Origin: Roseibium aggregatum IAM 12614
GTDB taxonomy: Bacteria; Pseudomonadota; Alphaproteobacteria; Rhizobiales; Stappiaceae
Length of the DNA: 64,000 nt
Assembly: GCF_000168975.1 (NCBI RefSeq)
Contig: NZ_AAUW01000006.1
Coordinates: 124,001 to 188,000, forward strand
Direction: 5' to 3'
The notes beneath the pieces are model-generated. The model saw only the letters and a program-made list of their open reading frames with translations, was not told the origin of the DNA and made no database searches. The position numbers and the translations under genes are program-made. Shown here in pieces: positions 8,761 through 17,525 of this stretch (positions are counted from its first letter, which is position 1; each line of letters opens with the position of its first letter).

Positions 8761-9356
8761 GGATCATCGTTGTCGGTGCAGCCGGAGCGATCGGGCAGGC
8801 AGCCTGTGCCGAACTTTCCCCCCGTCATGAGATCATCACGGCCGGGCGCTCATCGGGTGATATCAAGGTGGACCTCGCCGATGAGGAAAGCATCGAGGCA
8901 ATGTATGCGAAAGCCGGTCCCGTGGATGCGGTTATCTGTGCTGCCGGCGAGGTCGCATTTGGCCGGCTGGCGGAGATGACCGGGGAGAAATATCTCTACA
9001 GCCTGAAGAACAAGGTGCTTACTCAGATCAATCTCGTTCTGAAGGGCCTGAACGTTGTGAGCGAGGGCGGATCGTTCACGCTGACCAGCGGAATTCTCGA
9101 CCGGGACCCGATCCGGGTCGGTTCGGGCTCGGCGACCGCCAACGGAGCGCTCGGCGGCTTCGTGAAGGCGGCGGCCATTGACATGCCACGTGGTCTCAGG
9201 ATCAATGTCGTGAGCCCCGGACTTCTGGAGGTCTCGGCCAGCCGCTACGGTGCCATGTTCCCCGGTCACGAACAGGTCTCGTCCCGGCGTGTCGGCCTTG
9301 CCTATGCCAAATGCGTTGAGGGAGGCGCGACGGGGCTGGTCGTGCCTGTGGACTGA
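8757..9356 (+). CDS. Short SDR-family oxidoreductase
   Basis: A 199-residue short-chain dehydrogenase. The N-terminal nucleotide motif is VVGAAGAIGQA, unusually compact, followed by VICAAGEV in place of the NNAG motif. Ser of the catalytic region is in LTSGILDRD; the usual Y-x-x-x-K pair is not in standard spacing (a Ser/Thr-Ala-Asn-Gly stretch is found instead), so catalytic use is uncertain. Members of this short SDR group are widespread in proteobacteria next to regulators. It overlaps merR by four bases, so it is the direct target of that regulator. Likely a reductase for a toxic aldehyde or quinone, by inference only. Confidence 0.88.
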   Translation: MRIIVVGAAGAIGQAACAELSPRHEIITAGRSSGDIKVDLADEESIEAMYAKAGPVDAVICAAGEVAFGRLAEMTGEKYLYSLKNKVLTQINLVLKGLNVVSEGGSFTLTSGILDRDPIRVGSGSATANGALGGFVKAAAIDMPRGLRINVVSPGLLEVSASRYGAMFPGHEQVSSRRVGLAYAKCVEGGATGLVVPVD

Positions 9357-9375
9357 CATAGGGCTGCCAGAGAAC

Positions 9376-9957
9376 TCAGGATTTCTTCACGAACTCCGTC
9401 AGGATGACGATGCGCTGATCGTTCACGCGGCCTTCGATCTGGGAGGCATTGTCCGCAACAAGGGAGATGTTGCGCACGGCGGTGCCGCGTTTGGCGGTGA
9501 AGTTGGCGCCCTTGACCTTGAGATCCTTGATCAGGGTCACCGTGTCGCCGGCGGCAAGAACAGCGCCGTGGGTATCCTTGTGGACCACACCGTCGTCTGC
9601 ATCCGTGCTGGCATCAAGGCCGGCCTTTGCCCAGGCGAGCGTATCCTCTTCCAGATACAGCATGTCCAGAAGATCACGTGCCCAGCTTTCATCCGGCATT
9701 CTTGAGAGCATGCGGTAGGCGACAACCTGAACCGGCGGCACCTGGCTCCAGGCGGCGTCATTCAGGCAGAGCCAGTGCTTCGGGTCGATATCGGCAGTGC
9801 CCGAAATCTGATCCGCGCATGTCGTGCACGCGAGAACCGCCATCTCCGCCGTGCCGTTGGCGTCCGGGCCAACGTCGAGCGGCTGCAACGCATCGGTGGC
9901 ACCGCAGAATTCGCAGGCATTGCCGGCGCGGTCGGAAAGGGTCTGTTCGATACTCAT
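9376..9957 (-). CDS. PhnA-domain protein (YjdM-like)
   Basis: A 193-residue protein of the PhnA family. The N-terminal zinc-ribbon pair is seen as CEFCG (residues 15-19) and CTTCAD. The C-terminal PhnA domain contains VVHKDTHGAVLAAGDTVTLIKDLKVKG and the KRGTAVRNISLV strand. Despite the name, the family is not shown to be needed for phosphonate breakdown (the enzyme PhnA of hydrolase type is unrelated). It stands alone between a convergent SDR gene and lepA. Confidence 0.9.
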   Translation of the reverse strand: MSIEQTLSDRAGNACEFCGATDALQPLDVGPDANGTAEMAVLACTTCADQISGTADIDPKHWLCLNDAAWSQVPPVQVVAYRMLSRMPDESWARDLLDMLYLEEDTLAWAKAGLDASTDADDGVVHKDTHGAVLAAGDTVTLIKDLKVKGANFTAKRGTAVRNISLVADNASQIEGRVNDQRIVILTEFVKKS

Positions 9958-10078
9958 GGCAAGGCCTTGCTAGGGGACGCGCTGCAGGTTGGCTGTTTCT
10001 GCCGGCCTATGGCGTTTCAGTCAGGAAGGGTAAAGGTTTCCATCATTTGTCACGGCGGTTTGCCGAAGGCAAGGCCTT

Positions 10079-10097
10079 CACCTGCTAATTGCAGGTG
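10079..10097. terminator. Hairpin in phnA-lepA gap
   Basis: CACCTGC-TAATT-GCAGGTG is a perfect 7-bp stem in the 240-base gap that contains no gene. No T-run follows on either strand, so it may be an RNA-stability element rather than a true terminator. Confidence 0.35.
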
Positions 10098-10170
10098 CTG
10101 ATACCTCTTGTCACGGCTTCATGGGTGCCGCCGGCCGTTCGAAACCGGGCAGAGGTTTACGGGACCTTTG

Positions 10171-10191
10171 GGTTGGCGCTTTGCGCCAACC
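10171..10191 (-). terminator. Hairpin directly after lepA
   Basis: GGTTGGCGC-TTT-GCGCCAACC is a perfect 9-bp stem with a three-base loop, located 6 bases beyond the lepA stop. It lacks a strong T-run, so it is a weak terminator or a 3' stabilising hairpin. Confidence 0.6.
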
Positions 10192-10197
10192 GGTCTC

Positions 10198-12003
10198 TCA
10201 CTCGTCCATCTTCAGGGCCTGGATGAAGGCTTCCTGCGGGATTTCGACCTTGCCGAACTGGCGCATCTTCTTCTTGCCGGCCTTCTGCTTTTCCAGCAGC
10301 TTGCGCTTACGGGTGGCATCACCGCCGTAACACTTGGCGGTCACGTCCTTGCGCAGGGCGGAGATGGTCTCGCGGGCGATCACCCGGCCGCCGATGGCTG
10401 CCTGGATCGGGATCTTGAACATGTGCCGCGGGATCAGCTCCTTCAGCTTTTCGCACATGGCGCGACCGCGGCGTTCCGCCTGACTGCGGTGCACGAGCAC
10501 GGAAAGCGCATCGACAGGTTCTTCGTTGACCAGGATCGACATCCTGACGAGATCGCCGGCCCGATAGTCCGAAATCTGATAGTCGAACGACGCGTAACCC
10601 TTGGAGATCGACTTCAGACGGTCGTAGAAGTCGAACACGACTTCGTTGAGCGGCAGGTCGTAGGTCACCATCGCGCGGGAGCCGACGTAGGACAGGTCGA
10701 TCTGAAGACCGCGCCGTTCCTGGCACAGCTTGAGAATGCCGCCCAGATATTCGTCCGGCGTCATGATGGTTGCGCGGATCCACGGCTCGCGGATCTCGGA
10801 AATCTTCACCACGTCCGGCATGTCGGCCGGGTTGTGAAGTTCCACGTCCGAACCGTCCGTCAGGGACATCTGGTAAACCACCGACGGTGCGGTCGCGATC
10901 AGGTCGAGGTCGAATTCGCGGTAGAGCCGCTCCTGGATGATTTCCAGGTGCAGCAGGCCGAGGAAGCCGCAGCGGAAACCGAAGCCGAGGGCGGCGGAGG
11001 TTTCCATTTCGAAAGAGAACGAGGCATCGTTGAGGCGCAGCTTGCCCATGGCAGCGCGCAGGTCTTCGAAGTCGTTCGCATCGACCGGGAAAAGGCCGCA
11101 GAACACGACCGGCTGAGCCGGCTTGAAGCCCGGCAGGGCTTGCGTGCAGGGTTTCTTTTCCAGGGTGATGGTATCGCCGACACGGGTGTCGGCCACTTCC
11201 TTGATGGACCCGGTGATGACGCCGATCTCGCCGGCATGAAGCTCATCCACCTGCAGGAATTTAGGCGTCATGACGCCGACACGATCAACGTCATAGGCAG
11301 CGCCCGTGCCCATCATCTTGATCTTCTGGCCGCGCTTCAGGGAACCGTCGATGACGCGGACGAGCACCATCACGCCAAGGTAGGTGTCGTACCAGCTATC
11401 GACCAGCATCGCCTTCAGCGTGGCGTCCGGATCGCCTTCCGGCGGCGGCAGCTTTTTGACGATCGCCTCCAGCACGTCATCGACGCCAAGACCGGTCTTG
11501 GCGGAGATCATGCAGGCTTCCGACGCATCGATGCCGATCACATCCTCGATCTGCTCCTTGATGCGGTCCGGTTCGGCCGCGGGCAGATCGATCTTGTTGA
11601 GGACGGTGACGATCTCATGATCGTTGTCGATGGCCTGATAGACGTTGGCGAGTGTCTGTGCTTCCACACCCTGCGAAGCATCGACCACCAGCAGCGAGCC
11701 TTCACAGGCCGCAAGCGAGCGGGACACTTCATAGGCAAAGTCCACGTGGCCCGGCGTGTCGATCAGGTTCAGCGTATATTGTTCGCCGTCCTTGGCATTG
11801 TAGATCAGGCGCACTGTTTGCGCCTTGATCGTGATGCCGCGCTCGCGTTCGATGTCCATCGAATCGAGCACCTGCTCGGTCATTTCACGGTCGGTCAGCG
11901 TGCCGGTCATCTGGATCAGACGGTCGGCCAGGGTCGACTTGCCGTGATCGATATGAGCCACGATGGAAAAGTTGCGGATGTTGGAAAGCTTCTTCGTCGT
12001 CAT
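10198..12003 (-). CDS. lepA: Elongation factor 4 (LepA)
   Basis: Ribosome-associated translational GTPase of 601 residues, full length. G1 AHIDHGKST, the switch region [13 protein letters not shown]3 DTPGHVDF and G4 NKIDLP are all visible, followed by EF-G-like domains II, III and V. The LepA-specific C-terminal domain ends in [20 protein letters not shown]. The start [18 protein letters not shown] at 12003 is standard. LepA acts on stalled or misassembled ribosomes. It is monocistronic here, with a hairpin after the stop. Confidence 0.98.
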   Translation of the reverse strand: MTTKKLSNIRNFSIVAHIDHGKSTLADRLIQMTGTLTDREMTEQVLDSMDIERERGITIKAQTVRLIYNAKDGEQYTLNLIDTPGHVDFAYEVSRSLAACEGSLLVVDASQGVEAQTLANVYQAIDNDHEIVTVLNKIDLPAAEPDRIKEQIEDVIGIDASEACMISAKTGLGVDDVLEAIVKKLPPPEGDPDATLKAMLVDSWYDTYLGVMVLVRVIDGSLKRGQKIKMMGTGAAYDVDRVGVMTPKFLQVDELHAGEIGVITGSIKEVADTRVGDTITLEKKPCTQALPGFKPAQPVVFCGLFPVDANDFEDLRAAMGKLRLNDASFSFEMETSAALGFGFRCGFLGLLHLEIIQERLYREFDLDLIATAPSVVYQMSLTDGSDVELHNPADMPDVVKISEIREPWIRATIMTPDEYLGGILKLCQERRGLQIDLSYVGSRAMVTYDLPLNEVVFDFYDRLKSISKGYASFDYQISDYRAGDLVRMSILVNEEPVDALSVLVHRSQAERRGRAMCEKLKELIPRHMFKIPIQAAIGGRVIARETISALRKDVTAKCYGGDATRKRKLLEKQKAGKKKMRQFGKVEIPQEAFIQALKMDE

Positions 12004-12170
12004 GGCCGCCCCTTTACCACTGCAATTCGATTTCGCCTAGTGGATTGAAGCCTGCGTGCGTTGAATCCCGGTGCTTTTTTGCACCCTCTGCCCTACGCCG
12101 GGGTCCCCCATGGCCAACGGGATCTGTCATCCTCGGCAAATGACGTAGTTCGTGGCAGACATTTGTCTTG

Positions 12171-12207
12171 GCAATTCAATCTTAAAGTGTGATCTAGATT
12201 GTATTGG
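12171..12207. promoter_or_regulatory. Imperfect inverted repeat upstream of GNAT gene
   Basis: GCAATTCAATCT (12171-12182) and AGATTGTATTGG (12196-12207) form a 12-bp inverted repeat with two mismatches. It lies 36-72 bases before the GNAT start in an AT-rich promoter region. It may be an operator; the cognate regulator is unknown. Confidence 0.35.
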
Positions 12208-12242
12208 CAGAGATGATTTGAACAGCCCGACAAGAGTTTCCG

Positions 12243-12758
12243 ATGTTGATCCGCAATGCAGAACCGAAGGACGTTCCGGCAATTCTGGCACGTTATAACC
12301 AGGCCGTGCGCGAGACGACGGCAGCCTGGACAAGTCGCGAGGAAACGCTGGACGAAAGACTGACCTGGTTTGAGGGGCGGATGAAGCAGGATCTTCCGGT
12401 TCTCGTGGCGGTGGACGAAACGGATGCCGTGCTTGGTTTCGCCAGTTTCGGCCCGTTCCGGCCGCGCGAAGGCTATCGCCTGACGGCGGAACACTCGGTC
12501 TATGTCGACCCGGCGGCACAGCGCCGCGGCATTGGCCGCGCGCTGCTGGAACGCCTGATGGAGATTGCCAACGCCAAGAACCTGCATGTGCTGGTCGGCG
12601 TGATCGACGGCGGCAATGCAGCCTCCATCGCCCTGCACGAGAAACTCGGCTTCCATGTCGCCGGACGCCTGCCGGAAGCCGGCACAAAGTTTGGCTGCTG
12701 GCTGGATCTGGTCTTCGTCGCCAAGGTTCTGGGACCGATGCAGTCGCCGGAAGCTTAG
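12243..12758 (+). CDS. GNAT N-acetyltransferase, phosphinothricin/methionine-derivative acetyltransferase type
   Basis: A 171-residue acetyltransferase of the Pat/MddA/YncA group, using acetyl-CoA to acetylate small amino-acid-like amines. The N-terminal LIRNAEPKDVPAILARYNQAV, the segment TAAWTSREETLDERLTW and the acetyl-CoA loop QRRGIGRALL are characteristic. VGVIDGGNAASIALHEKLGF follows, with the C-terminal GCWLDLVFV. The physiological substrate could be methionine sulfone or sulfoximine-like compounds or amino-acid amides. It stands alone, convergent with mepA, and its stop codon lies inside a long inverted repeat. Confidence 0.92.
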   Translation: MLIRNAEPKDVPAILARYNQAVRETTAAWTSREETLDERLTWFEGRMKQDLPVLVAVDETDAVLGFASFGPFRPREGYRLTAEHSVYVDPAAQRRGIGRALLERLMEIANAKNLHVLVGVIDGGNAASIALHEKLGFHVAGRLPEAGTKFGCWLDLVFVAKVLGPMQSPEA

Positions 12759-12800
12759 GGTGTGGCCTCTGAAAAGAAGATGAAATGGGGCCACACCCTA
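12756..12800. terminator. 12-bp perfect inverted repeat between convergent genes
   Basis: TAGGGTGTGGCC (12756-12767) pairs with GGCCACACCCTA (12789-12800) around a 21-base loop. The first three bases are the GNAT stop codon. It sits between convergent genes, so a bidirectional terminator is likely, although no long T-run follows on either strand. Confidence 0.6.
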
Positions 12801-12818
12801 GGTGTTATCCAGCCCGTC

Positions 12819-13961
12819 TCAATTTGCCGTCAGCACATTCCGGCAGTCATTCGGCAGGGCGGCCAGCGCCATGGGACGTTTCTTGACGACCTTTGGAGGT
12901 TCGCCCGGCTTGGGTGGGTTTTTCGGAACCCAGGGCTCATCCGACAGCCAGTAGGCGAGGTCGGCGCCGCAGCCGTCGCCGGGTGGCGGCGGGTTCTGGT
13001 TCTCGCAGCCGGCACTGCCCTTCGGGCAAGATAGGCGTACATGGAAATGATAGTGATGGCCCCACCATGGCCGCACTTTGCGCAGCCAGGAGCGGTCACC
13101 GCCCTTCTGGAAATCGCACAAGGCCTTCTTGATCGTCGGACTGACGAAGATACGCGCCACACGCTGGTCTGAAGCAGCGCGCCGGATCAGCCTGGCGTGT
13201 TTGTCGGACCATTTCCCGGGGTCCACCCGCCGGTCGGCACCCTTGACGTCCATCGGGCCGATCAGCATCGAAATGGCGGAAATATCTTCCCGCTCCTGTG
13301 CAGTCAGACGGCGGTTCGGCATTTCCGTCAGCCAGATATCGGCGTCGAGTCCGATCTGGTGGCTGGCATGACCGGATGTCATCGGCCCACCGCGCGGCTG
13401 GGCGATATCGCCGACAAGCAGCCCGTTCCAGCCGACCTTCGGAGTGTCATTCGCCAGGTCCTTCAGATAGTCGATCAGGACAGGATGGCCCCAGTTGCGG
13501 TTTCGCGACAGGCGCATCGCCTGCCAGGTGGGGCCATCCGTCGGCAGCTCCGCGCCGCCTGCAAGGCACCCCTTGGCATAGGAACCGATCGAGCGGGCTT
13601 TCAGATTGGCAGGGCCGTTGGCGGCACCGAAGTAGTCACGGGCTGGCTGGTCACCATAAAGCACAAGCTTCGGCTTGTTCGCGACATAGCCTTCCGGCAC
13701 GTCGCGTTTCTTTGCCGGAACCGGCACACCGGCCACGATCTCGAGAGTTGGCGAATAGGCCTCGGAGGCTGGGTCGGCCGGCTTGGCGGAGGGCACCGGT
13801 GTGGCTGACGCGACAAGGCAGGAAACCTGCAAGGCTGCTGCAAATGCCATCACGCCGGACACCGAAAGGATCCAGCCGGTTCGCTTGCCTGTTCTCCCCG
13901 CTCTCACGTCGAAACCTCGTGCGCCAGTCTGGGTGTCTGGCCGCCGCCATGCGCCGGCCAT
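12819..13961 (-). CDS. mepA: Penicillin-insensitive murein endopeptidase MepA
   Basis: Zinc endopeptidase cleaving D-Ala-DAP cross-links in peptidoglycan, acting in the periplasm. Family M74 motifs are present: SGHASHQIGLDADIW with the first zinc His and Asp, and GHHYHFHVRLSCP with the C-terminal His ligands. Cysteines (CLAGG, CDFQKG, LSCP, GCEN, GCGAD, DCRN) suit the disulfide-rich fold. The 380-residue chain has a long basic leader before a hydrophobic segment (VMAFAAALQVSCLVASA), so the true start may be internal. It begins 8 bases after the patatin gene and is probably co-transcribed with it. Confidence 0.93.
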   Translation of the reverse strand: MAGAWRRPDTQTGARGFDVRAGRTGKRTGWILSVSGVMAFAAALQVSCLVASATPVPSAKPADPASEAYSPTLEIVAGVPVPAKKRDVPEGYVANKPKLVLYGDQPARDYFGAANGPANLKARSIGSYAKGCLAGGAELPTDGPTWQAMRLSRNRNWGHPVLIDYLKDLANDTPKVGWNGLLVGDIAQPRGGPMTSGHASHQIGLDADIWLTEMPNRRLTAQEREDISAISMLIGPMDVKGADRRVDPGKWSDKHARLIRRAASDQRVARIFVSPTIKKALCDFQKGGDRSWLRKVRPWWGHHYHFHVRLSCPKGSAGCENQNPPPPGDGCGADLAYWLSDEPWVPKNPPKPGEPPKVVKKRPMALAALPNDCRNVLTAN

Positions 13962-13969
13962 TTCAATCC

Positions 13970-15055
13970 TCAGGCAGCATGCACCAAATCGGGCGTCTCC
14001 GCATCCGATTCGCTATTATCCACATGCGCGGCGATCATGTCGGCGAAGGAATCCAGGAAAACGGTGTTGTCCCGGATCACCCGGTCCGCGGCACCGTTCA
14101 GCGTGATGATGTTGCCGGGCCGAGCGTTGTCGATGTCCTCGGCTTCCGCGGGCAGTTCGCCATCGAGCCGGTGATAGCTCACGTTCGGCAGTTCGGCGAA
14201 GAGCTGGCTTGCCTGATCGGAGGTTGTCTGGCTTTGAGCATCGGCCAGGATCGACATCAGCGGCGCCCCCTTGGAAGGCTGCAGCCAACCGAGAGCCCCC
14301 CAGCCGACGGCATCCTTGTAAAGGAAAGACCGGCTGGGCGCCCGGCCGGTGCCAAGTGACAGGATGACGATCTCGTCGTCGCCCCATCCGAGATTACGGG
14401 CTTCCAGATAAGCCGCCAAGGTCGGGTCCTTCATGAACACCGTTCCATCGATCAGGGCTTCCTCGCGCCGGCGGCTGAGGTTTTCAACGCGGGCCGGTTC
14501 GAAATAGGACGGGGTTGCAGTGGTCGCCCGCACCGCCTGCCAGAAGTAATAGTCGTCCGGACGGCTGCCGCTGGATTCAACTCCATTGGTCAGGAACACC
14601 GCCTTGCGTTGTTCCAGATCGTAGGCGGTCAGCACGAGATGGGTGAGGCCGCTGGCCATGGAGGTCCAGCCGAAGCGTTCCTTCAGCATCCTTTCCAGCG
14701 GGCGAGAATCGTAGGTTTCGTCGAACAGGCCGAGGGAACTGGTGACGGTGCGTGCCAGTCGCGCCGAGATCGAGGACTTGAAGATCTCCCGCGCATCGCG
14801 CTCGAAAAAGCTTCGGAGTTCGGTGATCGATGCTGCGGGAGCGCCGGCGGAACCGCCAGGGCGTGGGGCGGAAAGGCCGGCAGCAATCAGGCCGCCGGTG
14901 GAAGACCCGGCCATCAGATCGAAAATCTGGTGCAGCGGCGTGCTGACGCCGCGCTGGCTCAATCGGCTTTCAAGGGTTTCAAGCAGGCGAAGCGGAATGA
15001 GGCCGCGAATGCCGCCACCGTCAATGGAAAGAATAAAACGTTTTTTCTGGGCCAT
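13970..15055 (-). CDS. Patatin-like phospholipase
   Basis: A 361-residue patatin-fold acyl hydrolase. The oxyanion-hole motif GGGIRG occurs near residue 13, the nucleophile elbow is GSSTGG (G-x-S-x-G), and the catalytic Asp is in LIDGTVFMKDP. The start MAQKKRFILSIDGGG at 15055 was chosen because the conserved first strand begins there; the open frame further upstream has no family similarity. It is followed closely by mepA on the same strand. The sequence resembles standalone bacterial patatins and also CBASS effector phospholipases, but no cyclase or other CBASS partner is nearby, so a housekeeping or lipid-turnover role is favoured. Confidence 0.92.
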   Translation of the reverse strand: MAQKKRFILSIDGGGIRGLIPLRLLETLESRLSQRGVSTPLHQIFDLMAGSSTGGLIAAGLSAPRPGGSAGAPAASITELRSFFERDAREIFKSSISARLARTVTSSLGLFDETYDSRPLERMLKERFGWTSMASGLTHLVLTAYDLEQRKAVFLTNGVESSGSRPDDYYFWQAVRATTATPSYFEPARVENLSRRREEALIDGTVFMKDPTLAAYLEARNLGWGDDEIVILSLGTGRAPSRSFLYKDAVGWGALGWLQPSKGAPLMSILADAQSQTTSDQASQLFAELPNVSYHRLDGELPAEAEDIDNARPGNIITLNGAADRVIRDNTVFLDSFADMIAAHVDNSESDAETPDLVHAA

Positions 15056-15222
15056 GGGGTTCCCCGGGGTCGTCGCAATGGAAGGCGATACATCTCTCCG
15101 GAAAGACGGGAGACGCTTTTTGCTTACCGCTAGAATGTTGTCATCAAATGCGACACTGCAATGGCAAAGCGAAAAACAGGAGGACGATTTTTCGAAATTG
15201 GCGAGCAAGAAGTTAAACCGGC

Positions 15223-15259
15223 CCGGGCAATCTGCGAAGACTCTGCGCAGATTGCCCGG
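15223..15259 (-). terminator. Strong hairpin after the alpha/beta hydrolase gene
   Basis: CCGGGCAATCTGCG (15223-15236) pairs perfectly with CGCAGATTGCCCGG (15246-15259) around a 9-base loop, 8 bases after the hydrolase stop. On the minus strand only a short T-stretch follows. It separates the hydrolase from the patatin-mepA pair. Confidence 0.7.
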
Positions 15260-15267
15260 AAACCACC

Positions 15268-16089
15268 TCAGGAGGCCTTCGCCAGAAAACCGCAGATTGT
15301 TTCGACCAGCACTTCGGGACACTCCCTGTGAGGGACGTGGCCCGTATCCGGCAGCACGACTTTTTGCCCGCCCGTGCTTTTGGCGATGTGTTCCGGGTGG
15401 CGCGGTGAGCCGTATTCGTCAAGCGCGCCATGGATGGCGATTGTGCTGCAGCGAACACCGGCAAGGGCGTCGTCGAGCGACCATTCGGCAAAGGCCGGCG
15501 AAAGCCATGATTCCGTCCAGGCATTCAGGACCCAGCGCGCTTTCGCGCCGTGATAGCGGGTCAGCCTTTCGAACGCACCCGGATCGGCAAAGGTGGTGCG
15601 GGCTTCCCGGACACCTTCCAGCGTGCGGTGCTCGATAAGGGCCTGGGCGGCTATCGTCACCAGGGCCGTGACCTTGTCCGGATGCTGCGCGGCCGTATGC
15701 ACGGCCATGCCGCCACCCACGCTGTGGCCGCAGGCGACGAACCGGCTGAGCCCCAATTGGTCGCACAAGACGGGCACCACAGTTCTGCCTTCATCCGCAA
15801 TGAAGCTGGCAGGCAATGTATCGCTGCGCGCCGAGGACTGCCCGAAACCGGGTCTGTCGTAGGCAATCACGACCCGTCCGCTGGCACGGGCAAGGCGTTC
15901 GGGAAAATCGCGCCAGAGGGCGATACATCCAAGAGAATCGTGAAACAGCAGCACCGGCACCTTGTCGGGCAAACGGTCTTCAGGTGTCCAGATGCGAACG
16001 TGAACGATGCTGCTGCCGACCGAGACGGCGCGTGTTTCAACGTGGACGGTGTCGGACAGGAGAGAGGTCAACGCGAATTGCCTTTCCAT
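15268..16089 (-). CDS. Alpha/beta-fold hydrolase
   Basis: A 273-residue alpha/beta hydrolase. LLFHDSLGCIALWRDFP holds the oxyanion-hole region, AYDRPGFGQSS is typical of the epoxide-hydrolase/haloalkane group, and the nucleophile elbow is CGHSVGGGM. The acid is probably in HGALDEYGSP and the catalytic His in PDTGHVPHRE. All triad positions are therefore visible. Substrate unknown; general esterase or lactonase activity is possible. It is transcribed leftward with its own terminator and has no clear functional neighbours. Confidence 0.9.
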   Translation of the reverse strand: MERQFALTSLLSDTVHVETRAVSVGSSIVHVRIWTPEDRLPDKVPVLLFHDSLGCIALWRDFPERLARASGRVVIAYDRPGFGQSSARSDTLPASFIADEGRTVVPVLCDQLGLSRFVACGHSVGGGMAVHTAAQHPDKVTALVTIAAQALIEHRTLEGVREARTTFADPGAFERLTRYHGAKARWVLNAWTESWLSPAFAEWSLDDALAGVRCSTIAIHGALDEYGSPRHPEHIAKSTGGQKVVLPDTGHVPHRECPEVLVETICGFLAKAS

Positions 16090-16291
16090 AAAAGGGTGGA
16101 GCGCATTGCCTTCAGTCGGCGGGACAGAGGGTGTGTCCTGACTGTGCGCGTGCGGTGTTTCGCCGAGGCTTATCGCAGGCTGTGGGCCCGCAACAAGTCT
16201 CTCTTTTCGAACTATTCCGTCTTGGCTCTTTATCCCGTGCGGCCTTTCGGACTAGGATCGTGCCGATTTTCCAACCTTCACAGGAAGTTTC

Positions 16292-17335
16292 ATGAATATC
16301 GATCTTCTTCGCCGTCTTTGCGAAACGCCGGGTGTTCCGGGCCACGAACACCGGGTCCGAGACCTGATCCGGGCGGAAATCAAGGGCTTGTTCGACGAGG
16401 TTACCGTCGACCCGATGGGCTCGCTGCTCTGCCGCCGGGACAGCCGCAAGTCCTCCAAGAAGGGCTCCCCGAAGAAGGTCATGCTCCTGTGCCATATGGA
16501 TGAGATCGGCTTTCTGGTCTCCCATGTCACGGACAAGGGCTTCGTCCATGTGCAGCCGGTTGGTGGCTTCGATGCCCGTAACCTGTTTTCCCGCCGCGTG
16601 CTTGTGTCTACCGATGAAGGTGACTTCAAGGGCGTGATGAACCCGGGCGGCAAGCCGATCCACATTTCTTCGCCGGAAGAGCGCAAGAAGGTGCCGGAAC
16701 CCAAGGAATTCGTCATCGACATGGGCCTTGGCGAAAAGACCAAGGACATCGTCAAGGTTGGCGACATGGTCACCATGGATGAGCCGCTGATCGAGATCGG
16801 CGATAAAGTCGTCTCCAAGGCACTCGACAACCGCATTGCCTGCTGGCTCGGCATCGAGGCGATCAAGGGCCTCGGCAAGGCCAAGCACGAATGCGAGATC
16901 CACGTCGCCTTCACCTGCCAGGAAGAAGTCGGCCTGCGCGGCGCGCGCACAGCCTCCTTCGCCATTGCGCCGGACATCGGCCTCGGCATCGACACCACGC
17001 TTTCCTGCGACACGCCGGGCGTTCCCGAGCAGGACCGCACCACGGTGCAGGGCGAGGGCTTCGGTCTGCACGTCAAGGATTCCAGCTTTATCGCCGACCG
17101 GGACCTGGTGAAGGAATTCGAAGCCATCGCGGTCAAGGAAAAGATCCCGTTCCAGCGCACCATGCTGGCCGCCGGCGGTCAGGATGGCGCCGCTGCCCAG
17201 CAGGCGGCTGCCGGTGCCAAGGCAATCGGCATCGTCGTCGGCACCCGCTACATCCACACGGTCACCGAAATGATCGACAAGGGCGACCTTCAGGCCGCGC
17301 TCGACATCATCGTTGCCTACCTGAAAAAGGCCTGA
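16292..17335 (+). CDS. M42-family metallopeptidase
   Basis: A 347-residue aminopeptidase of the M42 (FrvX/YsdC, TET-like) family, a dinuclear zinc enzyme acting on peptides in the cytoplasm. Metal and catalytic motifs are seen: LLCHMDEIGF with the first His-x-Asp, ALDNRIACW with the bridging Asp, TCQEEVGLRGA with the catalytic Glu pair, IGLGIDTTLS with Asp, and TRYIHTVTEM with the last His. AGGQDGAAAQQAAAG is a family loop. AGGAAG lies upstream of the ATG. Monocistronic, ending in a strong terminator. Confidence 0.94.
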   Translation: MNIDLLRRLCETPGVPGHEHRVRDLIRAEIKGLFDEVTVDPMGSLLCRRDSRKSSKKGSPKKVMLLCHMDEIGFLVSHVTDKGFVHVQPVGGFDARNLFSRRVLVSTDEGDFKGVMNPGGKPIHISSPEERKKVPEPKEFVIDMGLGEKTKDIVKVGDMVTMDEPLIEIGDKVVSKALDNRIACWLGIEAIKGLGKAKHECEIHVAFTCQEEVGLRGARTASFAIAPDIGLGIDTTLSCDTPGVPEQDRTTVQGEGFGLHVKDSSFIADRDLVKEFEAIAVKEKIPFQRTMLAAGGQDGAAAQQAAAGAKAIGIVVGTRYIHTVTEMIDKGDLQAALDIIVAYLKKA

Positions 17336-17342
17336 GACACTG

Positions 17343-17376
17343 AGAAAGGGGAGCTTCGGCTCCCCTTTCTGTTTCT
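17343..17376 (+). terminator. Rho-independent terminator with TTCG loop
   Basis: AGAAAGGGGAGC (17343-17354), a TTCG tetraloop and GCTCCCCTTTCT (17359-17370), followed by GTTTCT, directly after the M42 peptidase gene. A textbook stable terminator. Confidence 0.92.
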
Positions 17377-17525
17377 GAGCGGGAGTTCCGACGTCGTCTG
17401 TCTGGAAACTCTCGACTATGAACAAGAAGTGAGGCCGCCAGAAATTCTGCGCGCACCCAGATGGCCGTCTTCAGAAGCCAATCAGCCGCTCAAGGTGCGG
17501 GAGAATGCGCGAGACGGGGTTCCCC

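Noticed and set aside
9376-9957. phnA as part of a phosphonate catabolic operon
   Set aside because: No phn C-P lyase or transporter genes nearby; PhnA-domain proteins are often found alone.
10108-12048. Plus-strand 646-codon open frame opposite lepA
   Set aside because: Shadow of lepA; His/Arg/Gln-rich composition typical of reversed GC-rich genes.
13970-15055. Patatin as CBASS effector (CapV-like)
   Set aside because: No CD-NTase, E1/E2/JAB or other CBASS gene within several kilobases on either side; neighbours are mepA and a hydrolase.
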